DNA from: JAFDWR01 sp038216655
Lineage (GTDB): Bacteria; Armatimonadota; Fimbriimonadia; Fimbriimonadales; Fimbriimonadaceae
Length of the DNA stretch: 64,000 bases
Direction of reading: 5' to 3'
Assembly (NCBI GenBank): GCA_038216655.1
Contig: JBBQPZ010000004.1
Location: 1-64,000, forward strand
The notes beneath the pieces were generated by a model. The model was not told the DNA's origin, did not search any database, and was given only the letters and a program-made list of their open reading frames with translations. The translations under genes and the position numbers were made by a program. The stretch's first letter is position 1; each line of letters opens with the position of its first letter. Positions 49,595 through 59,193 of this stretch are shown piece after piece.

Positions 49595-50311
49595 CTACCC
49601 GCCGGCAAGGTGGATCAGCTCGGCCATTGGCATTTGGACCAGCACCGGCGTCTTGGCCGGGTCGAGCCACCTGAGGAGGGCGAGGACGCCGTCTTTGGGC
49701 AATGAGGTGCATCCGGTGGTTGTGTCGTTCGGGTCGGCCCAGCAATGGATAAAGATCGCGCTTCCTTGGCCCGCGAAGATGGGGTCCATGTTATGCGACA
49801 CCACTAGGCCGAGATCGTACTTGTGGTCTTCGACCTTCATCGGTTCGAAGCTGTTCCACTTCGTCTTGGGATCGTTGTCGCCTTCGAGGATACGCTGCCA
49901 GGTGTTGTAGTCCTTCGAGCCGACGTCGTCGATGAAGTAGTCGCGGTCGTCGGTCTGCTTGTAGGTGAATTTCATGCCCTCCGGCTTTAGATCGACACCG
50001 AAGGCGACGGAGAAGTAGAAAATCCCGGCGGGAGCCCGGCGATCGCCTTCGACCTTGTGCGGCCCCGGACGGCGAGGCAGTGTAAGTGCACCGCGGCCCC
50101 AGCCCATGCCAGTCGACCCGAGCGCAACGGGAGTGTCGAGCCCTGCCGCCGTCCACTTCCCCGCCTTGAGCTCGAAGGTCTGAAGCTGACCATGATGGGC
50201 GCGCCAAGAATCGCTTGTTACCGCGACGATTTGGGCGCAGCCCTTTGGAAGCTGGACCCGCGAAAAGTCGGGAGGCGGTGCGGTCAAAACAAGAAGGGCG
50301 GCAACGAGCAT
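49595..50311 (-). CDS. L,D-transpeptidase (YkuD-like) exported protein
   Basis: A 238-aa protein with a short hydrophobic N-terminus. The catalytic pattern FIHCWADPNDTTTGCTSLP fits the YkuD 'H...GC' motif with His and Cys as catalytic residues. Upstream APAGIFYFSVAFG and HKYDLGLVVSHN are family-typical. Such enzymes cross-link peptidoglycan or anchor proteins to it. A TACTAT box lies 7 nt before the ATG. Confidence 0.8.
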   Translation of the reverse strand: MLVAALLVLTAPPPDFSRVQLPKGCAQIVAVTSDSWRAHHGQLQTFELKAGKWTAAGLDTPVALGSTGMGWGRGALTLPRRPGPHKVEGDRRAPAGIFYFSVAFGVDLKPEGMKFTYKQTDDRDYFIDDVGSKDYNTWQRILEGDNDPKTKWNSFEPMKVEDHKYDLGLVVSHNMDPIFAGQGSAIFIHCWADPNDTTTGCTSLPKDGVLALLRWLDPAKTPVLVQMPMAELIHLAGG

Positions 50312-50318
50312 CTACTGA

Positions 50319-50324
50319 ATAGTA
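50319..50324 (-). promoter_or_regulatory. Putative -10 box (TACTAT), leaderless start
   Basis: TACTAT 7 nt before the L,D-transpeptidase ATG. Confidence 0.5.
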
Positions 50325-50357
50325 CGTCGTCGGAGCGGCGCGGCGCGGCGATGCCAA

Positions 50358-50867
50358 TCAGATGAGATTGATCTTGCCGTGCTCGCCCAGATTCGACGCG
50401 TTCTCGTCGCGCATGTTGAAGAGACCCATGAGCTTGACGGCAAGGCTGGGAGGGGCGTCCCAATACTCGGCTTCGGCGACCTCGACTTTGATCAGGGCGA
50501 GCGAGGGGTCGGCGAGGCCTTGCTTGAACCACTGTTCGAACGTCGGACGCCACAAGTCAGCCATCTTCGCGTGGTCGTGGACGATCGTTGCCGCGCCCGT
50601 TACGCTGACGTAGCGCTGGTGCTCGGGATCGGTGAAAACGACGTTGACCTCCTGATCCGCATGCATCTGGCGTGTCCGGTCGGACTCGTCGTCCGTAAAG
50701 AACCAAAGATCGCCATCGAATTCGACGGCTTGCGCCGCCATCGGTCGGCTACGAATGCAGCCGTCCCTGCCGACAGTGACGAACATGCCGATCTTGATGC
50801 CGCGAATCAACTCAGCCATATTGCGGATGTCATCGCGGTGGCGAATCAGGTCGGCAGTGCTTTCCAT
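50358..50867 (-). CDS. Pyridoxamine 5'-phosphate oxidase-like (general stress protein 26) flavin-binding protein
   Basis: A 169-aa split-barrel protein. MFVTVGRDGCIRSRPMAAQ and DLWFFTDDESDRTRQMHADQEVNVVFTD (split) followed by YVSVTGAATIVHD match the GSP26/PNPOx-like family, usually FMN- or F420-binding with poorly defined substrates. The ATG at 50867 has TAGACT 4 nt upstream, which supports it over a frame extending to 50900. Confidence 0.85.
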   Translation of the reverse strand: MESTADLIRHRDDIRNMAELIRGIKIGMFVTVGRDGCIRSRPMAAQAVEFDGDLWFFTDDESDRTRQMHADQEVNVVFTDPEHQRYVSVTGAATIVHDHAKMADLWRPTFEQWFKQGLADPSLALIKVEVAEAEYWDAPPSLAVKLMGLFNMRDENASNLGEHGKINLI

Positions 50868-51408
50868 AGTGAGTCTAGGACTCCTGTGGGCACCGGGCAA
50901 GTTCCACGGTTTAGGGGGTGCCCACGCAGGACCGCTTTCCTGATTCCTGATTTGACCAGGGTCGATTTAGATTCAATTTCCTGAATTCCCGATTCCTGAT
51001 GCACCCATTGTAAGTACTTGGGTCCTTACGCATGAGGTTTTTGCCCGCTCGTCGCCAGTTCTACTCTGTATCGTTCTCAAAAGGATCATTCGTCAACCTT
51101 CCTCCAAGCAGATACGTAGAGGAGCACGGCTTGCCGGGAGGCGTTTCCACGCTTCACCCTGCCTCAAGGGGCAGTTTCATAGCAAATTAGGAGGTTCTGA
51201 TCCTAACGACTGCTTCTAATGAGCTAGGTTCAAATCCGTGCCACGCGTTCACCCCCAACCCCCGCAAGGGGACAAATCCTGCGACGAAACTGCCTCTCAA
51301 AGGAGGACTTGTGCTGCTGGATATTGTTAGGCGAACTACCGATTCGGTCCCAGCCGAACAGCCTCACAAGCGGGGCACCCCAAACTAGGTAGTCAGGAAA
51401 AGCGAAAT
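50868..51408. other. Non-coding gap
   Basis: No gene seen. Contains tandem-like TTCCTGATTCCTGAT stretches (about 50938-51000), a partial copy of the 'CGGTTTG-CCGG' palindrome (51121-51145, GAGCACGGCTTGCCGGGAGG) and a tRNA-like T-loop string GGTTCAAATCC (51228-51238) without the rest of a tRNA. Confidence 0.6.
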
Positions 51409-51434
51409 GCCCGAACCTGCCAGCAGGTTCGGGC
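51409..51434 (-). terminator. Intrinsic terminator of the TlpA-like gene
   Basis: Perfect 12-bp stem GCCCGAACCTGC / GCAGGTTCGGGC with a 2-nt loop, followed on the minus strand by ATTTCGCTTTT. Lies 24 nt after the stop. Confidence 0.75.
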
Positions 51435-51458
51435 ATCGCAAGGTCACCCTTAACCGCG

Positions 51459-52787
51459 TCAGCCCTTTGCGACAAGGGCTTCGACGGTCTTGCGGAACTC
51501 GGCGAAGGACTCGGCGCTGTAGCCGATGTCGATCTTGTGGACCTTGCCTGACCGGTCGATGACCGCGGTCTGCGGGATTCCTGTGACACCGTACGCATTG
51601 AAGTTCGTCTGATCGCCGAAGATGATCGGCCAGGGCAGACCGTTCTGCGCCTTGAAGTCGATCATCTTGCTGTACTCCTGCTCCGGCTTAAGGTCGCGCT
51701 CGGTGCCGATGAAGCCGTAGTAGCGGGTCACCTGGACGATCTCGACGCCCTTGGCGTGCAGGTCGCCGTAGAGCTTCTTCATGTCCGGGAACGACGCGCG
51801 GCACGGGCCACACCAATGGGCGAAGAAGTCCACGATCACGACCTTGCCCTTCCAAGCCGAGAGGCCCGGGAAGTCGCCGATCGTCTTCTCGAAGGTGAGC
51901 GGGGTGGCGGGCGCGTTCAGCATGGTCGCGCGTAGGATCGACGCCTCGACGGTGCGATGGACGGCGGAATCCGCCGGGAGCGCCTCGTTGAACTTCTTCA
52001 TGAGGGCAAGGCCCTCGTCCTTCTTCCCCTCGGTGGTGAGAATGTCGGCTCGCTTCTCGACGAGCATCCAACGGGTTGACTGGTTCATCGCCGCGCTTTG
52101 CTTCTCGTAGGCCGCAAGTTTCTCCTCATCGGTCTTCGGAGCCGCGCCGCCGATCGTGGCAGCTCGAACCGCTCCGTTAGGAAGTGGCTTCTTCTCGGCA
52201 TCCAGTCGTTCCTTGGCAGCTACCTTCGGATCGAGGAAGGAAAGGTGGCTTTCCACCGCAGTGAGGGTCTCCAGGCCAGCGGCCGCGCCCTTCTTGGCGA
52301 CGATCGTGTCTACCCACTCATAAACCACGTAGGAGACGAGCTCGGACGAGTTCTCCGCGGGAGCGGCGATCGACGCCAGCGTCTTCCGCATGTTGTCCGC
52401 CTCACCCATCGCGTTGCAGGAGACGAGCATGATCTGTTGCGCCTGGAACTTGCTCGCGGCATCTGGGTTGGTGGCGACGTACTTCTGCGCAGACATGCAT
52501 GCGTGGTGGTGCATACCGGCGAGTTGGAATAGCTGGGCCCACTGCATGCCAAGCTTGGCGTCGATCTTCTCAGGATCGACGCCCTTGACCATTTCGGTCG
52601 CCTTGGTCTTGATGTCGGCCTCAAGCCTGGCGAAATCGGGAGTCGTCTTTTTGGCGTTGGCGTCTTGATAGACCTTCGCTCGCATGCCTTGAATGTCCTT
52701 CAGGGCACCGGCTGGATCGGTGGTCTGGGCGAAGCCGAGCATGCAGATCGGCACGACCAAAAGTAGGGCGCGAAGCAAGTTCTTCAT
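51459..52787 (-). CDS. TlpA-family thioredoxin-like protein with long N-terminal domain
   Basis: A 442-aa exported protein. Signal peptide at residues 1-20 (LLRALLLVVPICMLGFAQ). A helical region (about 25-290) of unknown function precedes a thioredoxin domain with WCGPC at residues 325-329 and the cis-proline loop GVTGIPQTAVIDRSGKV near 400. Such proteins reduce disulfides in the envelope, for example during cytochrome maturation. A TATCAT box 6 nt before the ATG suggests leaderless translation. Confidence 0.85.
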   Translation of the reverse strand: MKNLLRALLLVVPICMLGFAQTTDPAGALKDIQGMRAKVYQDANAKKTTPDFARLEADIKTKATEMVKGVDPEKIDAKLGMQWAQLFQLAGMHHHACMSAQKYVATNPDAASKFQAQQIMLVSCNAMGEADNMRKTLASIAAPAENSSELVSYVVYEWVDTIVAKKGAAAGLETLTAVESHLSFLDPKVAAKERLDAEKKPLPNGAVRAATIGGAAPKTDEEKLAAYEKQSAAMNQSTRWMLVEKRADILTTEGKKDEGLALMKKFNEALPADSAVHRTVEASILRATMLNAPATPLTFEKTIGDFPGLSAWKGKVVIVDFFAHWCGPCRASFPDMKKLYGDLHAKGVEIVQVTRYYGFIGTERDLKPEQEYSKMIDFKAQNGLPWPIIFGDQTNFNAYGVTGIPQTAVIDRSGKVHKIDIGYSAESFAEFRKTVEALVAKG

Positions 52788-52793
52788 GCGCCC

Positions 52794-52799
52794 ATGATA
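52794..52799 (-). promoter_or_regulatory. Putative -10 box (TATCAT), leaderless start
   Basis: TATCAT 6 nt before the TlpA-like ATG. Confidence 0.5.
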
Positions 52800-52817
52800 C
52801 AGCGATTTTGTCGGGGT

Positions 52818-55766
52818 CTAGTCGAAAGACCGCGTCGTGATCTTCCAGGCCTGCTTGACCGTCTTGCCGCCCACCGTCAGCTCAACCGTGTAGTCGCCCA
52901 CCGGCAGATACACGGCGCGGCGTGCCGCGTAGGGGTCATTGAGCGGGTTCTTAGGATCGGCCTTTAGCGGGCCGCCGAATTGGCTCGGCGAGACCAGGAT
53001 GTCGAAGTCGAAGAAGTTGTAACCCGTGATAGCGGCAAGCTTCTTCTCGCGGACGACCTTGCTGTCCTTATCCTTGATCTGGAAAACCGCGGGGCCCGCG
53101 ACCTTGGTCCAGAACTGGCCCTTGATCGGGGACATCGTCGACTCCGCCCCGTACTGACCGAGCGACTCGTAGCCCGTCGGGCGGCGCGCGTCGGAGACCG
53201 ACTCAAGCACCAGGTCCTTGCCCATGTACTCGGCCACGCCGTAGACCATCTTCAGCGGCAGGATCAGCGCTCCACGAGCGTGGGTGGCGACCACGAGTTC
53301 TTCGTCCCGAGCCTGCACTAGCAGATCGTGAACCGGGAGATGCGGCAAGTCGCCGGTCAGCGCGGTCCAATTTGAACCGGAGTCGAAGCTGACGAACACC
53401 CCCATATCCGTGCCGACGTAGACGACGCCCTTGTGCTTGGGATCCTCGCGCACCACGTTGATGGTCTCCGGCGGAAGGCCACTTGAAATCGAGGTCCAGG
53501 TCTTGCCGCGATCCGTGCTCCGGTAGAGATAGGCCGTGAAGTCGTCCTCGCGGTATCCCGATTGCGAAACGTAGACGGTGTCCTTGTCCCACTTGCTGGC
53601 CAAGACCCTCGTGACCCACTTGGTCGGGGCGGGGGTCGCGATGTCGGTCCAGGTAGTGCCGCCATCGGGGGTCATCTTGACGTTGCCGTCGTCGGTACCG
53701 ACATAGATCAATCCCGCTTGCAATATGCTCTCGCTGATGTCCTTGATCGTCGAGTACGGCACGTCGCCATTGGGGAGATTCTTGGTGAGATCAGGCGAGA
53801 TCGCTTCGAACGCCTTTCCTTGGTTCGTGGATTTATAGAGCTTGTTTGAGCCGAGGTACACGATTTCCGGGTTGAAGCTCGAGAGGATGAAGGGGGTGAT
53901 CCAGTTGAAACGGTTGTCTCCGCCAGCGGGACGGAGACGCCAGTTGGACTTGGCGATGTTGTTCACCGCGCCGACCGCGCCGAATTGGCTTGAGGTGTAG
54001 ACCGTGTCGGTCCCATCGCGGGGATCGACCTGCACCACCGCGCCGTCACCACCGCCGATAACCTGCCATCCGCCCGACGAGCCGCGGCGGAATCCGCCGC
54101 CACCGGAACTCGGGCCGAACGTCGTGCCGTTATCCTGCAGGCCGACGTATACATTGTACGGAGTAGCATTATCGAGCGCGAGCGCGGTGGCCTGGCCAAC
54201 CGGGAGGTTCTCAATATGATGCGTGGTCTTCCAGTCGCTGGTGATATAGACGCCGCCGTCACAGCCGATCCAGAGCTTGCCCGAGCCGCGCTGATCGAAC
54301 AGCAGCGCGTGCTGATCGGAGTGAACGCCGCCTCGGACCGGAGTCCAACTCCTGCCACCATCTCTGGATCGGATCATGTCGAGGCTGGTGACGTAGACCT
54401 CTTGATCATCTTTGGGATTCACAAAGACCTTACCGAAGTAGTAGCCATAGCCGCCGAGCTCGCCGAAGTGACCCGTATCAGCCTCGTGCCAAGTCTTGCC
54501 CGCGTCGTCAGACCGGTAGAGCTCGACCCCGGCAATCGCCTCGCCGAACGTGTTGGCGTTGCGCTCCTCGATCTTGGCGCGAAGATCCTTGAGGGTCATC
54601 TTCTTGTCCTTGACCGCCTGGATCACCTCTTCCGGCTTGAGGCCGGAGGGAGCGTAGCGGCTCAAGAAGTTGCCGACGACCTTGGGGTCGAGGGTAACGA
54701 AAGAGTCTTCGTTCAGGAGCAGGAAGCGGCGCGGCGTCAGCACGCCGGAGGGTGCGCGATCGTCGCGGTCGAGCCAGCGCTCGTCTCCGTCCTGGTTGTC
54801 GTTGAACGCGTAGATCGAGTCCGGCTTACTGGGGCAAAGCGCGAGGCCGATGCGGCCCGCGGCGTACCCAGTGGGGAGGCCGGTGAGCTTGGTCCAGGTC
54901 TTCCCGCCGTTGATGGTCTTGTAGACCGCGCTTCCCTTCCCGCTCTCGAGGAAGTTCCAAGCGCGGCGGTCGCGCTCCCACATGGAGGCGTACACGACAT
55001 CGGAGTTGCGGGGATCGATCGCGAGGTCGATGCCGCCGGTGTCGCTATCCACCTGAAGCGACGCGACCCAGGTCCGGCCGCCGTCGATCGTCTTGTAGAT
55101 GCCACGCTCGGGATTTTGGGAATACAAATGGCCGCTTGCGGCGACCCAAACCGTGTCCTCGTGCTTGGGGTCGATGAGGACCTTGCCGATGTGCTGGGTA
55201 GCTTCCAGGCCCATCCGACGCCAAGTCTTGCCTTCGTCGGTGGACTTGAACATCCCCGCGCCGGCATAGGAGGTTCGCTGGGCGTTTGCCTCGCCCGAGC
55301 CGATCCAGATCGTCTTGCCATCTCTTGAGGTCGCGATGTCGCCGATTCCGAAGGCAGCCTCTCGTTCGAACATCGAGGTCCAGGTGATGCCGTCGTCTTC
55401 CGTCCGATAAAGCCCGCCCGTCGCGAAGGCGACGTAAATCTGGTCCGGGCGCAGTGCCGGTGCGGTGATCGTGACGACGCGACCGCCCTGGGTCATGGGG
55501 CCGATGGTTCGCCAATTGAGCCCGCCAAAGGGCGAGGCCGCCTCCATTCTGAGGCGCTGGTCGTAGCCGCGCATGCGGGCAGCATCGTCCATCCCCTTGA
55601 CGGGAGAGTGGAACTTCCTCTGCTCTTCGGCCTTGGTCATCCGTCCGGGTGCGCTACCCGGAGCGAACTGGGGATCGTCACCATCGTCCGGCGGTGCGGC
55701 GATCGCGATAACGGCGACGGAGAAGAGGGCGATTGCGCCCAGACGGCAAAGGAGGCGGAACGACAT
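52818..55766 (-). CDS. Large exported BNR/Asp-box (sortilin-like) beta-propeller protein
   Basis: A 982-aa protein with signal peptide (MSFRLLCRLGAIALFSVAVI, then AIAA). Many Asp-box repeats of the form S.D.G.TW occur along its length (STDEGKTWRRMG, TIDGGRTWVAS, TINGGKTWTKL, SDDAGKTWHEADTG, SRDGGRSWTPV, TPDGGTTWTDI, STDRGKTWTSI). This indicates one or two propellers like those in VPS10/sortilin-type and glycosidase-like proteins. A C-terminal Ig-like or FN3-like tail (about 880-982) contains YLPVGDYTVELTVGGKTVKQ. Substrate or partner unknown. The ATG at 55766 has TACACT 7 nt upstream. Confidence 0.85.
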   Translation of the reverse strand: MSFRLLCRLGAIALFSVAVIAIAAPPDDGDDPQFAPGSAPGRMTKAEEQRKFHSPVKGMDDAARMRGYDQRLRMEAASPFGGLNWRTIGPMTQGGRVVTITAPALRPDQIYVAFATGGLYRTEDDGITWTSMFEREAAFGIGDIATSRDGKTIWIGSGEANAQRTSYAGAGMFKSTDEGKTWRRMGLEATQHIGKVLIDPKHEDTVWVAASGHLYSQNPERGIYKTIDGGRTWVASLQVDSDTGGIDLAIDPRNSDVVYASMWERDRRAWNFLESGKGSAVYKTINGGKTWTKLTGLPTGYAAGRIGLALCPSKPDSIYAFNDNQDGDERWLDRDDRAPSGVLTPRRFLLLNEDSFVTLDPKVVGNFLSRYAPSGLKPEEVIQAVKDKKMTLKDLRAKIEERNANTFGEAIAGVELYRSDDAGKTWHEADTGHFGELGGYGYYFGKVFVNPKDDQEVYVTSLDMIRSRDGGRSWTPVRGGVHSDQHALLFDQRGSGKLWIGCDGGVYITSDWKTTHHIENLPVGQATALALDNATPYNVYVGLQDNGTTFGPSSGGGGFRRGSSGGWQVIGGGDGAVVQVDPRDGTDTVYTSSQFGAVGAVNNIAKSNWRLRPAGGDNRFNWITPFILSSFNPEIVYLGSNKLYKSTNQGKAFEAISPDLTKNLPNGDVPYSTIKDISESILQAGLIYVGTDDGNVKMTPDGGTTWTDIATPAPTKWVTRVLASKWDKDTVYVSQSGYREDDFTAYLYRSTDRGKTWTSISSGLPPETINVVREDPKHKGVVYVGTDMGVFVSFDSGSNWTALTGDLPHLPVHDLLVQARDEELVVATHARGALILPLKMVYGVAEYMGKDLVLESVSDARRPTGYESLGQYGAESTMSPIKGQFWTKVAGPAVFQIKDKDSKVVREKKLAAITGYNFFDFDILVSPSQFGGPLKADPKNPLNDPYAARRAVYLPVGDYTVELTVGGKTVKQAWKITTRSFD

Positions 55767-55773
55767 CTCGGCT

Positions 55774-55779
55774 AGTGTA
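55774..55779 (-). promoter_or_regulatory. Putative -10 box (TACACT), leaderless start
   Basis: TACACT 7 nt before the ATG of the BNR-repeat gene. Confidence 0.5.
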
Positions 55780-55807
55780 CGCGCAACCTGCCCCCAAGGG
55801 GAAGGCC

Positions 55808-55872
55808 GGAGTGACGGAGTGTTGGAGTGTTGGGTCTGTGATGGTTCCATCACTCCAACACTCCATCACTCC
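55808..55872. repeat. Imperfect inverted repeat 'GGAGTG..TGTTGGAGTG'
   Basis: GGAGTGACGGAGTGTTGGAG at the left pairs with CTCCAACACTCCATCACTCC at the right, enclosing GATGGTTCCATC. A related CTCCATCACTCCAAT fragment occurs at 49571-49587. Lies between two large secreted-protein genes. Confidence 0.65.
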
Positions 55873-55884
55873 AATCCCAAGGCG

Positions 55885-58422
55885 TCAGTTCACACTGACG
55901 CTCAGGCTATTTGAGCCGCCACCTCCGGGGCTTGGGTTTTGCACGGTCACCGAGTAGTTGCCCTTCTTCGGGAAGAGCGACGCGGGGATCGTGGCTCGCA
56001 ATTGCCCGTTGTTCACAAACGTCGTGACCACGTTGGTGCCGCTCCAGCGGACCTGCGAGTGGCTCACGAAGTTGGTCCCGTTGACCGTCAACGTGAACGT
56101 CGGGCTACCCAGGAGGATCGACGTTGGGGTGAGCGACGTGACCTTCGGATTGCCGTTGGCGACGGTGACGCTCGCGGGGGCCGAAACCCCGCCATCCGGG
56201 TTCAGAACCTGGACGGTCAACGTGCCGGTTGTCGGTACCGCGCTGGCCGGATAGCTCGCAGTCAGTTGAGTTGCCGAAGCGACGGTGGCGGTCAGCAGCG
56301 TGTTCCCCAGCAGGACCTGGGCACCACTTACGAAGCCCGCGCCCTTGATCGTCAGCGTTCCGGGTTGGCCCGTCGCGAGCGTGCTGGGGGAGACTGACTT
56401 GATCGAGACGGGGCCGGTGACGAGGAACTGCAGCGTCGTCGCTCCCGCGCCACCCGGATTGGTCACGCCGATGTTGGCGCGGCCGATGGCCGACAAAAGC
56501 GTTGCCGGGATTGTCGCGGTCATCTGAGTGGAAGAAAGCCACGTGGATGCCAGAGGAATCCGCGTGCCGCCCGACGTTCGCCACTCGACAAGTGCGCCGT
56601 TCATCATCAGACTGCCGTTGATCGTGACCACGACCGTTGGCGAGCCCACGGTCACGCTCGACGGTGACAGGGAAGTTAGGACCGGGAGGGGGGTAGTGAG
56701 TGTGAACGCCACACCGTTCGAAACACGGCCGTCCGGGTGGCGCACCGATACGCTCGCAGGATTCACGTCGACGATCAGGCTCGCCGGAACGGTCGCGTTC
56801 ACCACGAGGTTCGAGTTCACGGTCGTTGCCAAGTCGGTGTCGACTCCATTCGAACTCCAGACCACCACGTCGCCATCGGTGAACTGAATTCCGTTCACGA
56901 CGAGCGTGAACGTCGGCGAATTGGCGGGGAGGGTGTTCGGCGAAATCGAAGTGATTACCGGCTGGCCGGTGCCCGTTCCAAGGATCACGGTGACCGGGGC
57001 CGACGCGATGCCGTTGGTGACCACCTCAAGTTGGTTAGCACCGACTTCGGCGTCCGCGGGGACCGCGAACGTGGTGGAGACCAACGCCGTGCCGGTGGCG
57101 ACCGCCATCGTGCTGTGATTCGCCGTGCGGCAATAGCTGACGTGTCCAGAGATCACGTTGGTGAGCCGGACCAGCGGATAGTTGGTCGCGTTGGTGGCGT
57201 CGTCCCCGTAGGACGAGCCCTGCGACAGGCCATTGAACTGCGTGCCCGTTACGACGAACGACTGGTTCGTGGCGATCGAGGTTGGGCAATTGGTGATCGT
57301 CGGTCGCCAAGCGTCCTGCGGAACACCGGCGGGCGTGTAGATCTCGATGCCGTTGCTAAAGTCCGTGTACAGGACCTGGCCGGTCGGGAGCAGGAGCATG
57401 TTCCCCACGTAGGAGGAGATGCCGGCCGCCGCAGGCGTATCCGGGACCGAGACAAAGTTCGTCCCATTGAATTCGAAGAAGTGGGTGCCGATGCCGAAGA
57501 TTCCGGGGCTCGCGCCGCAGAGGACATTGCCGCTCGGGAGCAGGCAAGCGGGGCCGTCGGCGATGTCGAGCTGCTGGCCCGCGACGATCGGGAAGTCCGG
57601 GGCAGCGACCCAAGAGCCTGGATCAAACGAGGTCGCGCCAGGAAAATAGACAGCGTTGTGGCCGGTCGCGCCGGTGGCCAGGACGGTGCCGTCAGGCCGG
57701 AGGACGAGAGGGCCCATCTCTTGGGATGCGGCGTTGACGAGGCTCTGGGGGGTTGCCCCGGCGGTGATCCAGGCGTCGATATTGGGGACGTACTTCTCGG
57801 CGGCGGGGTTGTTGATTGCGTCGACGGTGAGAAGAGTGCCGTCCGGCATGAGGGTCCATCCCTCTTCGTCGAAGCGGTCCGTCTTACCCGAGCCGGCGGG
57901 GATCGACCAAGTCAGGGTGACGGGATCGAGGATCGCCATGCGGGCGTCAAATGGATTGCCGATCATGAAGCGGCCATCGGGGAGGACGACGCACTGGGCA
58001 TCACCGATGTTGGCCCAACCTGGAGGAGCCGGGATCTCGGTCCAGGTGTCGGCGACGGGATCGTAGATCGCACCGCGGTTCGACCAGACGGGGCTGAGGT
58101 TGATGTACTCGCCGCCGAAGACGATCACCCGGCCGTCGGCGAGGACGGCGGAGGCGAAGTAGAGCGGGGCATAGCCAGCAGGGGAGTTCGCCGCTTGGGT
58201 CCAGGTGCCGTTGAGGTAGCTTCCGCTGGCGTCTGGTTTGAGCTTCCACCAGGAAGCCGTGCCCATGTTCTGAACGAGCACCGTGCCGTCGGTCAGAAGT
58301 AGCGGGACGCCCGCGGCGAACGGCGCTCGGTTCGCGAGCGGTTGCCAAGATTGCGCCAGCGCACTGCCGCACATGGCGAGAATCGCGGCCAGGAATATCC
58401 CCAGCCATCGCAGATGATTCAT
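55885..58422 (-). CDS. Exported kelch / galactose-oxidase-like protein with IPT/TIG repeats
   Basis: An 845-aa protein with signal peptide (WLGIFLAAILAMCGSALAQ). The N-terminal half (about 25-375) is a kelch-like propeller (VLADGRVIVFGGEYIN, AIYDPVADTWTEIPAPPG, VVLPDGRFMIG), like the galactose-oxidase central domain. The copper-site residues of true galactose oxidase are not evident, so enzymatic activity is doubtful. The C-terminal half (about 465-840) has at least four IPT/TIG-type immunoglobulin repeats (PVITSISPNTLPANSPTFTL, PVLTSLSPSSVTVGSPTVVV, SIKSVSPSTLATGQPGTLTI, PKVTSLTPTSILLGSPTFTL). SD GGAGG precedes the ATG at 58422. Probably a surface or matrix protein. Confidence 0.82.
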   Translation of the reverse strand: MNHLRWLGIFLAAILAMCGSALAQSWQPLANRAPFAAGVPLLLTDGTVLVQNMGTASWWKLKPDASGSYLNGTWTQAANSPAGYAPLYFASAVLADGRVIVFGGEYINLSPVWSNRGAIYDPVADTWTEIPAPPGWANIGDAQCVVLPDGRFMIGNPFDARMAILDPVTLTWSIPAGSGKTDRFDEEGWTLMPDGTLLTVDAINNPAAEKYVPNIDAWITAGATPQSLVNAASQEMGPLVLRPDGTVLATGATGHNAVYFPGATSFDPGSWVAAPDFPIVAGQQLDIADGPACLLPSGNVLCGASPGIFGIGTHFFEFNGTNFVSVPDTPAAAGISSYVGNMLLLPTGQVLYTDFSNGIEIYTPAGVPQDAWRPTITNCPTSIATNQSFVVTGTQFNGLSQGSSYGDDATNATNYPLVRLTNVISGHVSYCRTANHSTMAVATGTALVSTTFAVPADAEVGANQLEVVTNGIASAPVTVILGTGTGQPVITSISPNTLPANSPTFTLVVNGIQFTDGDVVVWSSNGVDTDLATTVNSNLVVNATVPASLIVDVNPASVSVRHPDGRVSNGVAFTLTTPLPVLTSLSPSSVTVGSPTVVVTINGSLMMNGALVEWRTSGGTRIPLASTWLSSTQMTATIPATLLSAIGRANIGVTNPGGAGATTLQFLVTGPVSIKSVSPSTLATGQPGTLTIKGAGFVSGAQVLLGNTLLTATVASATQLTASYPASAVPTTGTLTVQVLNPDGGVSAPASVTVANGNPKVTSLTPTSILLGSPTFTLTVNGTNFVSHSQVRWSGTNVVTTFVNNGQLRATIPASLFPKKGNYSVTVQNPSPGGGGSNSLSVSVN

Positions 58423-58496
58423 TTTGCTTCCTCCGGTGATGGCAACGGGTGCCTTCCCTGGAGGAGAGGTGAATTAGGTCCTCAGAAATACATCGA

Positions 58497-58949
58497 CTAG
58501 ACAAGATAGGCGGAGAGTTGCTCGATGTGGTAGGCATCATGCCCGAGGAGGAGGCAGGCTTGGTCGTCGACGGTCATCGCTCCGCGCTCCGGGTGGACGA
58601 TCGTGCGCTTGAGCTGGTCGGCGTTTAGCTTCTCGAGGAGCGCGATTGTCTCTGCGCGGTGGGCGGCGTATTTCATCAGTTGCTCGTCGATGTTGGTATC
58701 CGAGTAGCGGTTCTGGATCGCCATCTCGCCCTCGTCCCAGACTTGGACGGTGGAGCCTGGGTTATCGAGAGCCTGTTGGATGCGGGACATCATGATCGGC
58801 TCCCAGTCAGCGAGGTGGGCGATGATCTCGCGGGGGGTGAAACGGTCGGCCTCAAGGGGGGTGTCGAGGCGATCCGGGCCGATGAGGCGGATGAGACGCT
58901 CAAGGACCATCGGTCCCGTCTTCAGACCGGGCAGCAGGTAGACGTTCAT
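58497..58949 (-). CDS. DinB-family metal-dependent protein
   Basis: A 150-aa four-helix-bundle protein. Candidate metal ligands are His in REIIAHLADWE (about 50) and the HDAYHIEQL pair (about 137-141). Some members are thiol S-transferases (bacillithiol or mycothiol dependent); the substrate here is unknown. A CATAAT box 5 nt upstream of the ATG suggests leaderless expression. Confidence 0.85.
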   Translation of the reverse strand: MNVYLLPGLKTGPMVLERLIRLIGPDRLDTPLEADRFTPREIIAHLADWEPIMMSRIQQALDNPGSTVQVWDEGEMAIQNRYSDTNIDEQLMKYAAHRAETIALLEKLNADQLKRTIVHPERGAMTVDDQACLLLGHDAYHIEQLSAYLV

Positions 58950-58954
58950 GGTTG

Positions 58955-58960
58955 ATTATG
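58955..58960 (-). promoter_or_regulatory. Putative -10 box (CATAAT), leaderless start
   Basis: CATAAT 5 nt before the DinB-family ATG. Confidence 0.55.
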
Positions 58961-58966
58961 GGTCTT

Positions 58967-59174
58967 AGTGGCAGCTGCAGCGCTGAAGTGGCAGTGGCAG
59001 TGGTTGTGCGGACAGATCGTTCCGTTATCCTGACCGGAGAATCGAGCCTTGGCGAAGTTTCGCAGCGGAAGGACCCCGGATCCCAAGGACAGAGTGGAAT
59101 CTTGGGACTTCAGCCCAAAGCGAAGTGTCTCTGCACTGCTACTGCCACTGCCACGACCACTTCTGCGCTGTCCG
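58967..59174. repeat. Imperfect inverted repeat flanking a 115-nt unit
   Basis: CAGCGCTGAAGTGG followed by CAGTGGCAGTGG at the left mirrors CTGCCACTGCCACGACCACT followed by TCTGCGCTG at the right. The centre contains smaller hairpins. It fills the gap between dinB-like and murJ; no gene inside. Confidence 0.55.
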
Positions 59175-59193
59175 TCCGAGGTTTAATACTCCG

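Noticed and set aside
51210..51240. tRNA-like fragment with anticodon-loop and T-loop strings (CTTCTAA, GGTTCAAATCC)
   Set aside because: T-stem pairs poorly and no acceptor or D-arm can be drawn; at most a remnant.
56737..58302. 521-codon antisense frame across the kelch/IPT gene
   Set aside because: Repetitive Arg/Gly/Val-rich shadow of a secreted protein gene with signal peptide and repeats on the other strand.
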